NCBI GenBank assembly: GCA_943327025.2
Contig: CALPVO020000102.1
Coordinates: 1-7,402, forward strand
Source of the DNA: Janthinobacterium lividum
GTDB lineage: Bacteria > Pseudomonadota > Gammaproteobacteria > Steroidobacterales > Steroidobacteraceae
Reading direction: 5' to 3'
Length of the DNA stretch: 7,402 nucleotides
Below are positions 1 through 5,925 of this stretch, piece by piece. Position 1 is the stretch's first letter, and each line of letters begins with the position of its first letter. The notes beneath the pieces are model-generated. The model saw only the letters and a list, made by a program, of their open reading frames with translations, did no database searches and had not been told where the DNA came from. A program made the position numbers and the translations under genes.

Positions 1-966
1 GAACGCGTACAGGAACTCGACCAATTGCTGCGCGGCTCGCGCGAGCCGTTGTCTTTGGAAGAACTGTGTTCCCGCCTGGAAGCCTCTCCCGCCACGGTCA
101 AGCGGAGTATCCGTTTCCTGCGCGAGCAGCTGAATGCCCCCATTGGGTACGACCATTTCCAGAAGGGCTATCTCTACGAGCGCAACACGCCGCAAGCCAC
201 CGCCCCCCAGCCGCTGCCCGGCCTCTGGTTCAACGGCAAGGAACTGGCGGCGCTGCTCACCGCCGAAGAGGTACTCGGGCAGATTTCCTTAGGATTGTTG
301 CGGGTGGAACTGGCGCCACTGCGACGCAAACTCGACAAGCTGCTGCGGGAACGCCCCTCAGGCAGCCCGGAGGTGGCACGCCGGGTAAAGTTGGAGCGGA
401 AGCAGGCACGTAACGTCGATACCGTGCACTTCACTCGTGTTACCGACGCCCTCATTCGCCGCCGGCGCTTGGAGGCGGAATACCACAGCCGCAGCCGTGA
501 CGAGACCACCAGCCGCGTGCTTTCGCCAGTGCGTCTCGTCTACTACCGTGACAACTGGTACCTGGCCGCGTGGTGCCACGAACACGCCGACCTGCGCGTG
601 TTTGCCGTGGACCGCTTTCGCATCGCGCATGTACTGGAAGACGAGGCTTACGAACCCCCTGAAGAACTGGTCAATGCGCGGCTCGAATCCGCCTACGGCA
701 TCTACGAAGGCGCCGCGGACAAAGTAGCGGTGCTGCGCTTCACTCCTACGGCAGCGCGCTGGGTCGCCGACGAAATCTGGCACGCCGACCAAACCAGCCA
801 GTGGCTGGCGGATGGCCGCTACGAACTGCGCGTGCCCTACCGGCACGACAAGGAACTGCTGATGGACGTGCTGCGCCACGGAAGCGGTGCCGAGGTGGTG
901 GCACCGCCAGCGCTACGCAGTGCCACACGCGAGGAATTGGCGCGCGCCTTGCTTGCCTACACGTGA
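1..966 (+). CDS. WYL-domain transcriptional regulator (YafY-like), N-terminus cut by window edge
   Basis: The frame is open from base 1 to the TGA at 964-966 and gives 321 residues. The true start lies left of the window; the TTG at 25 is internal, because the residues before it (ERVQELDQLL) already look like the usual opening of this family. Fragment residues 17-45 form a winged helix-turn-helix of the HTH_11 type (LSLEELCSRLEASPATVKRS). A WYL domain follows at about 140-215 with W186-Y187-L188 in the segment DNWYLAAWCHEHADLRVFAVDR, and residues 240-321 match the C-terminal extension (WCX). Proteins of this family bind DNA and sense a ligand, often a nucleotide or nucleic acid, through the WYL domain. 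The target cannot be told from this window: the next gene to the right converges on it, so regulation of that operon is possible but not indicated. Confidence in the family is high. Confidence 0.93.
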   Translation, partial: ERVQELDQLLRGSREPLSLEELCSRLEASPATVKRSIRFLREQLNAPIGYDHFQKGYLYERNTPQATAPQPLPGLWFNGKELAALLTAEEVLGQISLGLLRVELAPLRRKLDKLLRERPSGSPEVARRVKLERKQARNVDTVHFTRVTDALIRRRRLEAEYHSRSRDETTSRVLSPVRLVYYRDNWYLAAWCHEHADLRVFAVDRFRIAHVLEDEAYEPPEELVNARLESAYGIYEGAADKVAVLRFTPTAARWVADEIWHADQTSQWLADGRYELRVPYRHDKELLMDVLRHGSGAEVVAPPALRSATREELARALLAYT

Positions 967-1020
967 ACACGTAGGCGAAGCGGCAGTCACCATCAGGCCT
1001 TCGGGTGCGTGTGCTCGACG

Positions 1021-1033
1021 TGGTGTAACACCA
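1021..1033. repeat. 13-base perfect palindrome between convergent genes
   Basis: TGGTGTAACACCA reads as two 6-base arms around one central A. It lies 4 bases to the left of the long stem-loop at 1038-1095. It has the shape of a dimeric regulator site, but there is no promoter-like context and both flanking genes end here, so it may simply be part of the terminator region. Confidence 0.4.
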
Positions 1034-1037
1034 TTAA

Positions 1038-1095
1038 GGCCAAGGCAACACGCCATCGATTGAACCCCGACGGGGCGATGACGTGTTCCTTGGCC
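1038..1095. terminator. Long interrupted stem-loop, probable bidirectional terminator
   Basis: Four paired segments nest inside one another. GGCCAAGG (1038-1045) pairs with 1088-1095, AACACG (1047-1052) with 1082-1087, CATCG (1054-1058) with 1076-1080, and CCCCG (1065-1069) with CGGGG (1071-1075). The interruptions are a bulged C at 1046, a C/A mismatch at 1053/1081 and a 6-base bulge at 1059-1064. It lies between the stop codons of two convergent genes, 72 bases from the regulator's stop and 12 bases past the binding-protein gene's stop. The minus-strand exit has only a weak T-rich stretch (TTAATGG) and the plus-strand exit reads AGTTTCAG. It is therefore not a textbook rho-independent terminator, but position and stability favour a role in ending transcription or protecting the 3' end. 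Confidence 0.6.
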
Positions 1096-1106
1096 AGTTT
1101 CAGCGG

Positions 1107-1904
1107 TTACTCGCGCACCAGCGCCGAGATGCCACCGGTGTAGTAACTCTCAGAGAACAGCACCGACTTCTTGCGCTCTTCCGTGATGGTGATGCAGGCA
1201 CCAATCATGTCGACCTTGCCCGCGATGAGTGCCGGAATCATGGCGCCGAAGTCCATGTTCACGATCTCGAGCTTGCGGTTCAACTTCGCGGCCACACGGG
1301 CTGCGAACTCGGCGTCCATGCCAACGACCTGACGCGAACCATCGACGAACGAGAACGGCTCGTTAGTGGCCGCCGTGCCGAAGCGCAGCACGCCACCGCT
1401 GCCATCACCGATGGGCAGAGCCGGCATGGCCGCGGGGGCACCCACCTTGGGCAACCAGCGATCCATCATCTGCTGATAGGTGCCATCGGCACGCGCCGCA
1501 GCCACCACTTCGTCGATGGCCGTCTTCAGGGCAACGTCGTCCAAACGCACGGCATAACCGTACTGGTCAATGGTGATGGGCTCAGGCAGCACCTTCAAGC
1601 CCGGGTTCTTGCCGGCGATGTTGCGCAGGATGGGCTCGTCGTAGGCAGCAGCATCAGCCTTGCCGGTCTTCACGGCCATGGCAGCATCGAGGACATTGTT
1701 GAAGTACTTGAACTTGGCCTGCGGCAGCTTGGAGGTCACCAACTGGTCGACCACGGTGCCGGTGGGAATGGCGAACTCGCCAGTGGCCATCTGCTCGATG
1801 TTGGTGATCTTGGCGCGTTCGCTGCCACCGCAACCGGCCAACAGCGCCAGGGAAGCCGCGAGACCCAGCAGGACACGCCCGCTGCGAAGTGAAGTTCGAA
1901 TCAT
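1107..1904 (-). CDS. Lipoprotein substrate-binding protein with circularly permuted SBP_bac_3 domain
   Basis: This 265-residue protein is probably an amino-acid-binding lipoprotein. The start is ATG at 1902-1904: AGGA (1913-1916) lies 8 bases upstream, and a lipoprotein signal follows (RTSLRSGR, hydrophobic VLLGLAASLALLA, lipobox LAGC, Cys25). The frame stays open to 2285, but that stretch overlaps the next gene and carries no domain. Residues 32-152 match the second half of an SBP_bac_3 protein: the IPTGT segment at 46-50, GKADAAAYDEP at 81-91, EPITIDQYGYAVR at 108-120, and RADGTYQQMMDRW at 138-150. Residues 171-264 match the first half: VLRFGT, EPFSFV, VVGMDAEFAARVAAKL, DFGAMIPALIAGKVDMI and ITEERKKSVLFSESYYTGG. 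Each half occurs once, joined by a Gly/Pro/Ala linker at about 153-170. By analogy with HisJ, R244 should hold the ligand carboxylate and D89 its amino group. It is the last gene of a minus-strand set and has no permease partner in view. Confidence 0.88.
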   Translation of the reverse strand: MIRTSLRSGRVLLGLAASLALLAGCGGSERAKITNIEQMATGEFAIPTGTVVDQLVTSKLPQAKFKYFNNVLDAAMAVKTGKADAAAYDEPILRNIAGKNPGLKVLPEPITIDQYGYAVRLDDVALKTAIDEVVAAARADGTYQQMMDRWLPKVGAPAAMPALPIGDGSGGVLRFGTAATNEPFSFVDGSRQVVGMDAEFAARVAAKLNRKLEIVNMDFGAMIPALIAGKVDMIGACITITEERKKSVLFSESYYTGGISALVRE

Positions 1905-1912
1905 GTTGAATA

Positions 1913-1916
1913 TCCT
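1913..1916 (-). promoter_or_regulatory. Ribosome binding site of the substrate-binding protein gene
   Basis: AGGA on the minus strand is 8 bases before the ATG at 1904. It selects this ATG, which also opens directly into the lipoprotein signal peptide, over the longer open frame upstream. Confidence 0.6.
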
Positions 1917-1947
1917 GTGGGTGGTAGATGGAATGTTGGTAGGAGAT

Positions 1948-1974
1948 AAAAAAGAGAAAACCGGGCTAACCCCG
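1948..1974 (-). terminator. Weak stem plus T-tract between PLP enzyme and binding-protein genes
   Basis: On the minus strand, CGGG (1971-1974) and CCCG (1962-1965) can form a 4-bp stem around the TAG stop of the PLP enzyme. A pyrimidine run follows: four T, CTC, then six T (1948-1960). The shape is that of an intrinsic terminator, but the stem is very short. At most it would be a partial terminator that lowers read-through into the binding-protein gene. Confidence 0.25.
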
Positions 1975-3186
1975 CATGGCTTGCACCGCCGCCACCAAGC
2001 GGGCGACTTCATTGCGGGTACTGTAACAAGACAGGCCCACTCGCAAGAAACCTTCGGCCTCTTGGGCGTAGCGCTGCGCGACGGTGGCGGCATAGAAATT
2101 GCCGCTGGAAGCGAATAAACCGACGGCCGCGAGTTGTCGCGAGAGTTGCTCCGGGGTAACCCCCGCCAAAGTGAAGGACAGCGTCGGAATACGCTCCTCA
2201 CATGGCGGCGGACCGTAGAGGGTGAGGCCCGGGATGGCCGCCAGCCCGTTCCACAGCTCCGCGAACAACGCCATCGAGTGCTCATGCAGGCCAGTAAACG
2301 CCGCCGCCAGCCTTTCGCGACGCGTATTGCCGTCCGCGAGGCTGGCCAGAAAATTCACGGCAGCCGCCGCCCCGGCAATGCCCTCGAAGTTCGCGGTGCC
2401 CGTCTCCAATCGGTCGGGCGCGGTGTCCGGCGCAGGCTCCAGCTTCGGCACATCCAGCGCTGCCAGCAAAGCGTGGCGGCCATAGAGCACCCCCACATGC
2501 GGCCCGTAGAACTTGTAGGCACTGCAGGCCAGAAAATCGCAGCCCCAGTCCTGCACATCCACCAGTGCATGCGGTGCATAGGCCACGGCATCCACGAAGC
2601 TGAGTGCGCCCACTGTTTTCGCCAAGGCTACGGCACGCTTCACATCGTTGACCGTGCCCAGCGCATTGGATGCTGCACCTACGGCTACCACCTTCGTACG
2701 CGGGGTCACTCGCCGTTGGAAATCGTCCCAGTCCAGTTCGCCAGTTGCCGTGTCCAGCCGCACCGAACGCAGCACCAGACCGCGATCCTTGGCGATGGCT
2801 TGCCACGGACCGCGGTTGGCGTGGTGGTCCAAGTCCGTCACCACAATCTCGTCGCCTGCTTGCAAACCACGCCCGATGGCGCGTGCCAAGTGGAACGTGA
2901 GCGTGGTCATGTTCGCGCCGAAAACCACTTCGTCGGGCATGCAGTTCAGGAAATCCGCATAGGCCTCGCGCGCAGCCAGAACGATGGCATCCGTCTCCAC
3001 GCTGGTGGTGAAAGCCCAGTGCGCATTGGCATTGTGGTTGAGTAGGTAATCGGTGATGGCTGCCGGAACACTCGCCGGCACCTGCGTACCGCCGGGCCCA
3101 TCGAAATACGCCACCGGATGCCCGCCTTGCTGGCGCTGCAATGCCGGAAAGTGTTCGCGGATGGCTTCGATAGCGAGCATGGTCAT
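1966..3186 (-). CDS. Cysteine desulfurase-like class V aminotransferase (VC1184-type), no catalytic Cys
   Basis: This is a 406-residue PLP enzyme of fold type I, full length for the family. The N-terminal segment AYFDGPGGTQVP (26-37), DLDHHAN (118-124, His next to the cofactor), D199 in FVDAVAYAPH (cofactor pyridine nitrogen), K225 in CSAYKFYGPH (Schiff-base lysine), ETGTANFEGIAG (261-272) and R382 in LRVGLSCYST (substrate carboxylate) are all in place. They resemble the cysteine desulfurase-like VC1184 subfamily. The segment where SufS carries its persulfide Cys reads ASSGNFYA (359-366), with no Cys. Sulfur transfer is therefore unlikely; a transaminase, lyase or epimerase reaction on an amino-acid-like substrate is more plausible, with the substrate unknown. 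The ATG at 3184-3186 overlaps the stop of the upstream ligase gene as ATGA, so translation is probably coupled. A second ATG two codons in is also possible. Confidence 0.9.
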   Translation of the reverse strand: MTMLAIEAIREHFPALQRQQGGHPVAYFDGPGGTQVPASVPAAITDYLLNHNANAHWAFTTSVETDAIVLAAREAYADFLNCMPDEVVFGANMTTLTFHLARAIGRGLQAGDEIVVTDLDHHANRGPWQAIAKDRGLVLRSVRLDTATGELDWDDFQRRVTPRTKVVAVGAASNALGTVNDVKRAVALAKTVGALSFVDAVAYAPHALVDVQDWGCDFLACSAYKFYGPHVGVLYGRHALLAALDVPKLEPAPDTAPDRLETGTANFEGIAGAAAAVNFLASLADGNTRRERLAAAFTGLHEHSMALFAELWNGLAAIPGLTLYGPPPCEERIPTLSFTLAGVTPEQLSRQLAAVGLFASSGNFYAATVAQRYAQEAEGFLRVGLSCYSTRNEVARLVAAVQAMRG

Positions 3187-4808
3187 GGGGTTTTCACTCT
3201 GCGTTGCGGTTCGCCACGGTCCAAAGCATTCACGCTGCCGCGTTTACGCAGCACCGCGCGTTGCACCTTGCCGGTGGCGGTCTTCGGCAACGCGGCCACC
3301 ACCTCCACATAGCGCGGCCGTGCAAAGCGCGGCAGCAAGGCGTCAGCTGCAGCGGCGAAGGCCAACGGGTCGAAGCCACTGCCCGGAACCGCCACCACGG
3401 CCAGCATCAGTTCGTCTTCGCCACCGAGCAGGTCGCTGGGCACGGCGAAGGCCGCTACTTCCGCTACGCCGGGCAAACCCGCCACCGCGAATTCCACTTC
3501 GTTCGCGGCGATGTTCTCGCCACGACGGCGGATACAGTCCTTCAGCCGGTCCACGAACGTCACCAAGCCCGTGGCGTCCATGATGCCGGCATCGCCCGTG
3601 TGAAACCACAGGTTGCGCCAAGCCTCCACGGTTTTCTCCGGCATGCCGTGGTAGCCCGCCATGAAGCCACCCGCAATCTTGGGGCGCACCAGAATTTCGC
3701 CGAGGCCACCGCGCGGCACGGGCAGGTCGGTTTCCGGGTCGGCGATGATGACCTCGAAGTGTTCTTCGTGAACCCAGCCTGCAGCACCTGGCGTGGAATG
3801 CCCTACCCGACCCCAGATGGGAATGTTCACTTCCGTCATGCCGAAGCCGGAGGTGACATGCGGCACACCGAAGCGTTCGCGGAAAACACGCTCGAGTTCG
3901 GGCACGTTCGGTGCGTTCTGCACCACACGCAAGGAATGCTCGCGGTCGTTCGCTGCCGGCGGCGTAGCCGCCACAAACGCCGCCAGTGCGCCGAGGTTGT
4001 TGGTGACGGTAGCACCGTGCCGGCGCACATCGTTCAACCATTCGGTGGCACTGAAGCGCTCGCGAATGATAGCCACCGTTCCCGCCAGCAACGTGGCGCC
4101 TAACTGCATGAACAAGCCGTTCACGTGAAACAGCGGCAGCGTGATGTAGTAGCGGTCTGCCGCTGTAAGTTCCAGCGACTTCAACGTTCCCATGCCATAG
4201 AGCGCGCAGTGCCGGTAGGGCATGAGTACACCCTTCGCCGGACCACTGGTGCCCGAGGTGTACATGATGCATGCGATGTCCTGGCCCGCCGGCAACGCAA
4301 GCGCCACCGGCGCCGCCTGCTGCCAAGCGGTGAACGGCACGGCCTCGAGTGTGCCCATGGCAACGGCTTCAGCCGGTGTACCGGGCCGGGCCACGACCGC
4401 CAACCGCCGCAGTGCAGGCGCTTGCGGCGCGGCAGCCACCACGCGCGGCGCCAAAGTGGCATCGGCAATAGCGAAGGCACAGCCACAGTTCGCCAACTGA
4501 TGCTCCAGGAAAGCTCCCGAGAGCTCCGTGTTGAGCAACACGCCAACGGCTCCGCGGTACTGCAAGCCAAGCCACACGCGAATGAAATCCAGCGTGCTGC
4601 CCATCATGACGGCAACCGCATCGCCCCGTTCCACACCGAGCGCCTCGAGCCAGCCGGCAATTCGGGCAGCATCACCCGCGGCTTGGCCAAAGGTGAGTGT
4701 TTCGCCTTCGGTGGTAGTCACCCAAAGCGCATTGGGCTGCTGCGCAGCATGTTCTGCGAGGGCGGCAGGAAGCGACCAACGGGAAGGTTCGGCAAGACCA
4801 CTGAACAA
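3183..4808 (-). CDS. AMP-forming acyl-CoA ligase, CaiC-like
   Basis: This 541-residue member of the ANL superfamily activates a carboxylic acid with ATP to an acyl-adenylate and then joins it to CoA. Motifs in order: phosphate-binding loop YTSGTSGPAKGV (183-194), LPLFHVNG (224-231), GFGMTE (321-326), WFHTGD (401-406), hinge DRLKDCIRRRGENI (420-433), and the C-terminal catalytic lysine K514 in LPKTATGKVQR. The PPAANDREHSLR segment and overall length resemble crotonobetaine/carnitine-CoA ligase CaiC, but the substrate cannot be fixed from sequence. The start is TTG at 4806-4808, chosen because GAGGA (4816-4820) lies 7 bases upstream and no ATG or GTG occurs between it and the in-frame stop at 4878-4880. 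It is the first gene of the minus-strand set and its stop overlaps the PLP enzyme's start. CoA-ligase activity is likely; simple adenylation without CoA is the alternative. Confidence 0.93.
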   Translation of the reverse strand: MFSGLAEPSRWSLPAALAEHAAQQPNALWVTTTEGETLTFGQAAGDAARIAGWLEALGVERGDAVAVMMGSTLDFIRVWLGLQYRGAVGVLLNTELSGAFLEHQLANCGCAFAIADATLAPRVVAAAPQAPALRRLAVVARPGTPAEAVAMGTLEAVPFTAWQQAAPVALALPAGQDIACIMYTSGTSGPAKGVLMPYRHCALYGMGTLKSLELTAADRYYITLPLFHVNGLFMQLGATLLAGTVAIIRERFSATEWLNDVRRHGATVTNNLGALAAFVAATPPAANDREHSLRVVQNAPNVPELERVFRERFGVPHVTSGFGMTEVNIPIWGRVGHSTPGAAGWVHEEHFEVIIADPETDLPVPRGGLGEILVRPKIAGGFMAGYHGMPEKTVEAWRNLWFHTGDAGIMDATGLVTFVDRLKDCIRRRGENIAANEVEFAVAGLPGVAEVAAFAVPSDLLGGEDELMLAVVAVPGSGFDPLAFAAAADALLPRFARPRYVEVVAALPKTATGKVQRAVLRKRGSVNALDRGEPQRRVKTP

Positions 4809-4815
4809 GACGAAG

Positions 4816-4820
4816 TCCTC
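4816..4820 (-). promoter_or_regulatory. Ribosome binding site that supports a TTG start for the acyl-CoA ligase
   Basis: GAGGA on the minus strand stands 7 bases before the TTG at 4808. It is the best Shine-Dalgarno match in the region and supports the rare start codon. Confidence 0.6.
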
Positions 4821-4839
4821 GACTGACGCTGAAACAGCA

Positions 4840-4860
4840 CCGCGCCTTGTGAAGGCGCGG
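4840..4860. repeat. Perfect 9-bp hairpin in the divergent region, ligase side
   Basis: CCGCGCCTT (4840-4848) pairs without mismatch to AAGGCGCGG (4852-4860) around a 3-base loop. It lies 20 bases upstream of the ligase Shine-Dalgarno, so it would fall in that gene's leader RNA if transcription starts further upstream. No T-run follows on the plus strand and only TGCTGTTTC follows on the minus strand. It could be an RNA leader structure or a symmetric operator. Confidence 0.55.
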
Positions 4861-4874
4861 CGACAAGCGCCATG

Positions 4875-4903
4875 AGCCTACCTACGCCCTACTCCGCCTG
4901 CAA
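4875..4903 (-). promoter_or_regulatory. Candidate sigma-70 promoter for the ligase operon
   Basis: On the minus strand, TTGCAG (4898-4903) and TAGGCT (4875-4880) are separated by exactly 17 bases. They match the -35 consensus at 4 of 6 positions and the -10 consensus at 3 of 6. The placement suits a start site near 4868 and a leader that includes the hairpin at 4840-4860. The matches are weak enough to be chance. Confidence 0.22.
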
Positions 4904-4947
4904 TGGCAGACCGCAACGCCACACGGAACGTTGGGCATCCCCTGTGC

Positions 4948-4988
4948 GGCCCCGCGGGCCTACCCCCCGACAGAGGCATTCGGGGGCC
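4948..4988 (+). promoter_or_regulatory. GC-rich leader structures ahead of panB
   Basis: Two hairpins sit just before the panB ribosome binding site. GGCCC (4948-4952) pairs with GGGCC (4956-4960), and CCCCCGA (4964-4970) pairs with TCGGGGG (4980-4986) around a 9-base loop. The first arm GGCCCC (4948-4953) can instead pair with GGGGCC (4983-4988), which would break both hairpins. The pairing is seen in the sequence; any regulatory switch is inference, and the element matches no riboswitch I recognise. Confidence 0.35.
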
Positions 4989-4998
4989 TCCCCATGGT

Positions 4999-5002
4999 AA
5001 GG
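4999..5002 (+). promoter_or_regulatory. Ribosome binding site of panB
   Basis: AAGG lies 8 bases before the ATG at 5011. It favours this start over the in-frame ATG at 4903 and the in-frame GTG at 5089, neither of which has a Shine-Dalgarno. Confidence 0.55.
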
Positions 5003-5010
5003 TTCGCGCC

Positions 5011-5910
5011 ATGTCAGAACTCCCCGGCACCAACGAGCCCGTTTCGACCGAGTCCGTGCCCTACGGCACGCTGCCGCCTGCCTCGCCGGTGGGCTCGCGC
5101 AAGCCTGTTAGTCTGCCGCGCCTTGGCGAAATGCGTGCCCGCGGTGAAAAAATCACCATGGTCACCGCCTACGACGCAACGCTGGCGGCCGTGGCCGACA
5201 ACGCCGGCGTCGACTGCATTCTCGTGGGCGACTCCGTCGGCATGGTGGTGCAGGGCCTCAACAGCACGGTTGGCGTTACGCTGGAAGCCATGCGCTATCA
5301 CACCGAATGCACGGTTCGTGGCGTCCGCCGTGTGCAGGGTACGGCGTGGATCATCGCCGACATGCCTTTCGCCTCTTACCACGAGTCGCCCGAGCAGGCC
5401 TTCCGCAATGCCGCGGTGCTGATGCAGGCCGGCGCCCACATGGTGAAGCTTGAGGGCGGCGGCTGGACAGCCGACACCGCCCGTTTTCTGGTGGACCGCG
5501 GCATTCCCGTGTGTGGCCATCTCGGCCTGACGCCGCAGACCGTTCACTCCTTGGGCGGCTACCGTGTACAGGGCCGCGACACTGCCACGGCCGACCAACT
5601 GCGCAGCGACGCACTCGCCTTGCAAGACGCGGGTGCCAGCCTGCTGGTGCTGGAGATGGTGCCGGCGCGCCTCTCGGCAGAACTGACGCAGCAACTACCG
5701 CATTGCCATACCATCGGCATTGGCGCAGGCAGTGATACCGCCGGCCAAGTGCTGGTGATGCACGACATGCTGGGCATTACGCTCGGGCGCACGCCACGCT
5801 TCGTGCGCAACTTCATGCAGGGTGCCAGCGGGGTACCCGAAGCCGTGGCCGCTTATGTGGCTGCGGTGAAGTCCGGCACGTTCCCGGACAACGCGCTCCA
5901 CGCCTGGTAA
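5011..5910 (+). CDS. panB: 3-methyl-2-oxobutanoate hydroxymethyltransferase
   Basis: PanB transfers a hydroxymethyl group from 5,10-methylenetetrahydrofolate to 2-oxoisovalerate to give ketopantoate, the first committed step to pantothenate and CoA. The protein is cytoplasmic. The 299-residue product keeps all the key residues by comparison with E. coli PanB: metal-site residues D74 (LVGDS), D117 (IADMPF) and E148 (VKLEGG), and the catalytic E215 (LEMVP). Other family signatures are VTAYD (51-55), CGHLGLTPQ (168-176), GGYRVQGR (182-189), GIGAG (236-240) and VMHDMLGI (249-256). The conserved part begins near residue 31, so the start chosen here adds a Pro/Ser-rich tail of about 30 residues to the usual 265-270. 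A GTG at 5089 would give a standard length but has no ribosome binding site. The gene is followed by panC after 15 bases. Confidence 0.97.
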   Translation: MSELPGTNEPVSTESVPYGTLPPASPVGSRKPVSLPRLGEMRARGEKITMVTAYDATLAAVADNAGVDCILVGDSVGMVVQGLNSTVGVTLEAMRYHTECTVRGVRRVQGTAWIIADMPFASYHESPEQAFRNAAVLMQAGAHMVKLEGGGWTADTARFLVDRGIPVCGHLGLTPQTVHSLGGYRVQGRDTATADQLRSDALALQDAGASLLVLEMVPARLSAELTQQLPHCHTIGIGAGSDTAGQVLVMHDMLGITLGRTPRFVRNFMQGASGVPEAVAAYVAAVKSGTFPDNALHAW

Positions 5911-5925
5911 ACGGACGTTCGCCCC

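Noticed and set aside
955..976. Inverted repeat GCCTAC/GTAGGC across the regulator's stop codon as its terminator
   Set aside because: Only 6 bp with a 10-base loop and no T-run after it. The stem-loop at 1038-1095 is a much stronger candidate.
1083..1892. 269-codon open frame on the plus strand opposite the binding-protein gene
   Set aside because: It is antisense to a gene with clear domains. Its His/Gly/Leu-rich product looks like a GC-rich shadow frame.
1107..1904. The binding protein as a truncated or frameshifted ordinary SBP
   Set aside because: Both halves are present once, in one frame, with an intact signal peptide and a sensible linker, so permutation explains it better than damage.
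1905..2285. A longer reading of the binding-protein frame starting near 2285 on the minus strand
   Set aside because: The extra residues lie inside the PLP enzyme gene in another frame and show no domain. The ATG at 1904 has a ribosome binding site and opens into a lipoprotein signal peptide.
2134..3045. 303-codon plus-strand frame opposite the PLP enzyme
   Set aside because: Arg/Gln/His-rich with no recognisable domain, and fully antisense to a full-length conserved enzyme.
3343..4326. 327-codon minus-strand frame within the ligase gene
   Set aside because: It is another frame of the same strand as a ligase with all its ANL motifs, and its composition is typical of a shadow frame.
4903..5010. 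panB start at the upstream ATG 4903
   Set aside because: No ribosome binding site, and it would translate through the GC-rich hairpins into residues unlike any PanB. The ATG at 5011 has AAGG 8 bases upstream.
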